A stretch of DNA of 64,000 nucleotides from Neomegalonema sp. (GTDB taxonomy: Bacteria; Pseudomonadota; Alphaproteobacteria; Rhodobacterales; Rhodobacteraceae): the NCBI GenBank assembly GCA_022760435.1, contig JALEFY010000025.1, forward strand, positions 1 to 64,000, in the 5' to 3' direction. The position numbers and the translations under genes were made by a program. Shown one piece after another: positions 63,376 through 64,000 of the stretch; within the stretch, counting starts at the first letter, position 1; every line of letters begins with the position of its first letter. Under the pieces are notes generated by a model. The model was not told the origin of the DNA and did not search any database. It worked only from the letters and a program-made list of their open reading frames with translations.

Positions 63376-64000
63376 ATGTGGCGATTGCTGAGCCGCTTGA
63401 TGCGGTGGGTCCTGATGAGCGTGCTGCTCCTGGCGTTGTTTCTCGGCGGGCTCTCCTACTATTTCCTCTCACGCTCCTTGCCGAGCTACAACACAGCGGT
63501 CACCCTGCCGGACCTGCGCGGCGAGACCGAGATCGTGCGCGATGCGCGCGCGGTGCCGCATATCTTTGCGAAGACCGATTATGACGGCTTTTTCGCGCTC
63601 GGCTTTGTCCATGCGCAAGACCGGCTCTGGCAGATGGAGATGCGTCGGCGCATTGCGCGCGGGCAGATGACGGAACTGATCGGCTGGATGGCAGATTGGG
63701 CCGGACGGCGCGAGTATCTGCTGCGCATTGATGAGACCATGCGGGCGATCGATCTTCAGGGATCGGCGGAGCGATCGCTGGCGCATTTCTCGCCCGAGGC
63801 GCGTCGGCATCTGGAGGCCTATGCCGCCGGGGTGAATGCCTGGCTCGGCGTCGTCAATGACGAGGCACTGGGGCGCGGGGCGCCTGAGCTGATGATGCTC
63901 GGCGCCACCGTTGATCGCTGGACCCCCGCCGATAGCATCGCCGCGCTCAAGCTCACAGCCATGTTGTTGTCGGGCGGCATCTATCAGGAACTGCGCCGGG
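63376..64000 (+). CDS. Penicillin acylase family protein, 5' part
   Basis: The first 208 residues of an N-terminal nucleophile amidase precursor, cut by the window end. A hydrophobic segment at about 9-27 is a signal anchor. DLRGETEIVRDARAVPHIFA and FALGFVHAQDRLWQME are family hallmarks of the alpha subunit. The autocleavage serine lies beyond the window. AGGCGAGT precedes the ATG at 63376. Substrate could be acyl-homoserine lactones or other amides; not determinable here. Confidence 0.88.
   Translation, partial: MWRLLSRLMRWVLMSVLLLALFLGGLSYYFLSRSLPSYNTAVTLPDLRGETEIVRDARAVPHIFAKTDYDGFFALGFVHAQDRLWQMEMRRRIARGQMTELIGWMADWAGRREYLLRIDETMRAIDLQGSAERSLAHFSPEARRHLEAYAAGVNAWLGVVNDEALGRGAPELMMLGATVDRWTPADSIAALKLTAMLLSGGIYQELRR

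Overview
The window is GC-rich chromosome of an alphaproteobacterium. It is most like the Rhodobacterales: it has secG followed downstream by pyrG, a DUF1513 / imelysin-like / di-haem oxidoreductase operon, DUF2125 and DUF2794 proteins, and a short secreted protein ending in a PNGDIIIRR motif. This placement rests on gene content and remembered gene order, not on a phylogeny. No rRNA, tRNA, CRISPR array, transposase or prophage module was recognised. The 63 kb reads as core chromosome with accessory surface-glycan and secretion loci.

Layout. 1-621: two tandem 227-bp copies of a palindrome-bounded repeat. 0.6-7 kb: acyl-CoA synthetase, then ugd, pgi and galU, which supply UDP-glucose and UDP-glucuronate. 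7-14 kb: sigma-54 response regulator, OmpA-like lipoprotein, small secreted protein, M3 oligopeptidase, TIM-barrel isomerase, GYF/DUF805 membrane protein. 14-21 kb: xerD, a large secreted low-complexity protein, a 44-residue membrane peptide, aroK (with a long basic N-terminal extension), aroB, a small anchored protein, secG. 21.5-29.5 kb: GT39-like, GT2 and LAB_N lipid-modification genes, a giant DUF4214/GT2 protein and a GT-B glycosyltransferase. 29.5-36 kb: pyrG, an EamA transporter, an aspartate aminotransferase-type enzyme, two tandem YpfJ-like metallopeptidases. 35.8-41.4 kb (minus strand): PhoX-like phosphatase, di-haem oxidoreductase, imelysin-like protein, DUF1513 protein. 41.5-47.8 kb (minus strand): four divergent GT-B-like proteins and a DUF4214 protein. 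48.3-55.2 kb: eight translationally coupled type II secretion genes, E-H-I-J-K-L-M-C/N, with no D, F, G or O. 55-58 kb: DUF2125, DUF2794, PhnA. 58-61.4 kb: kpsM, kpsE and kpsT capsule export genes. 61.4-64 kb: DUF3108 protein, beta-hydroxyacid dehydrogenase, start of a penicillin-acylase-family gene that runs off the window.

How the genes fit together. Much of the window concerns the cell surface: nucleotide-sugar supply (ugd, pgi, galU), glycosyltransferases in two clusters sharing the rare DUF4214 domain, envelope-lipid glycosylation (GT39/GT2/LAB_N), capsule-type ABC export (KpsMET) and a secretion machine. The least ordinary items are the five-gene GT-B/DUF4214 operon, the KpsT ATPase with altered catalytic motifs, the gapped type II secretion operon, and repeated short tandem duplications, one of which encodes hexapeptide repeats at the start of a secreted protein.
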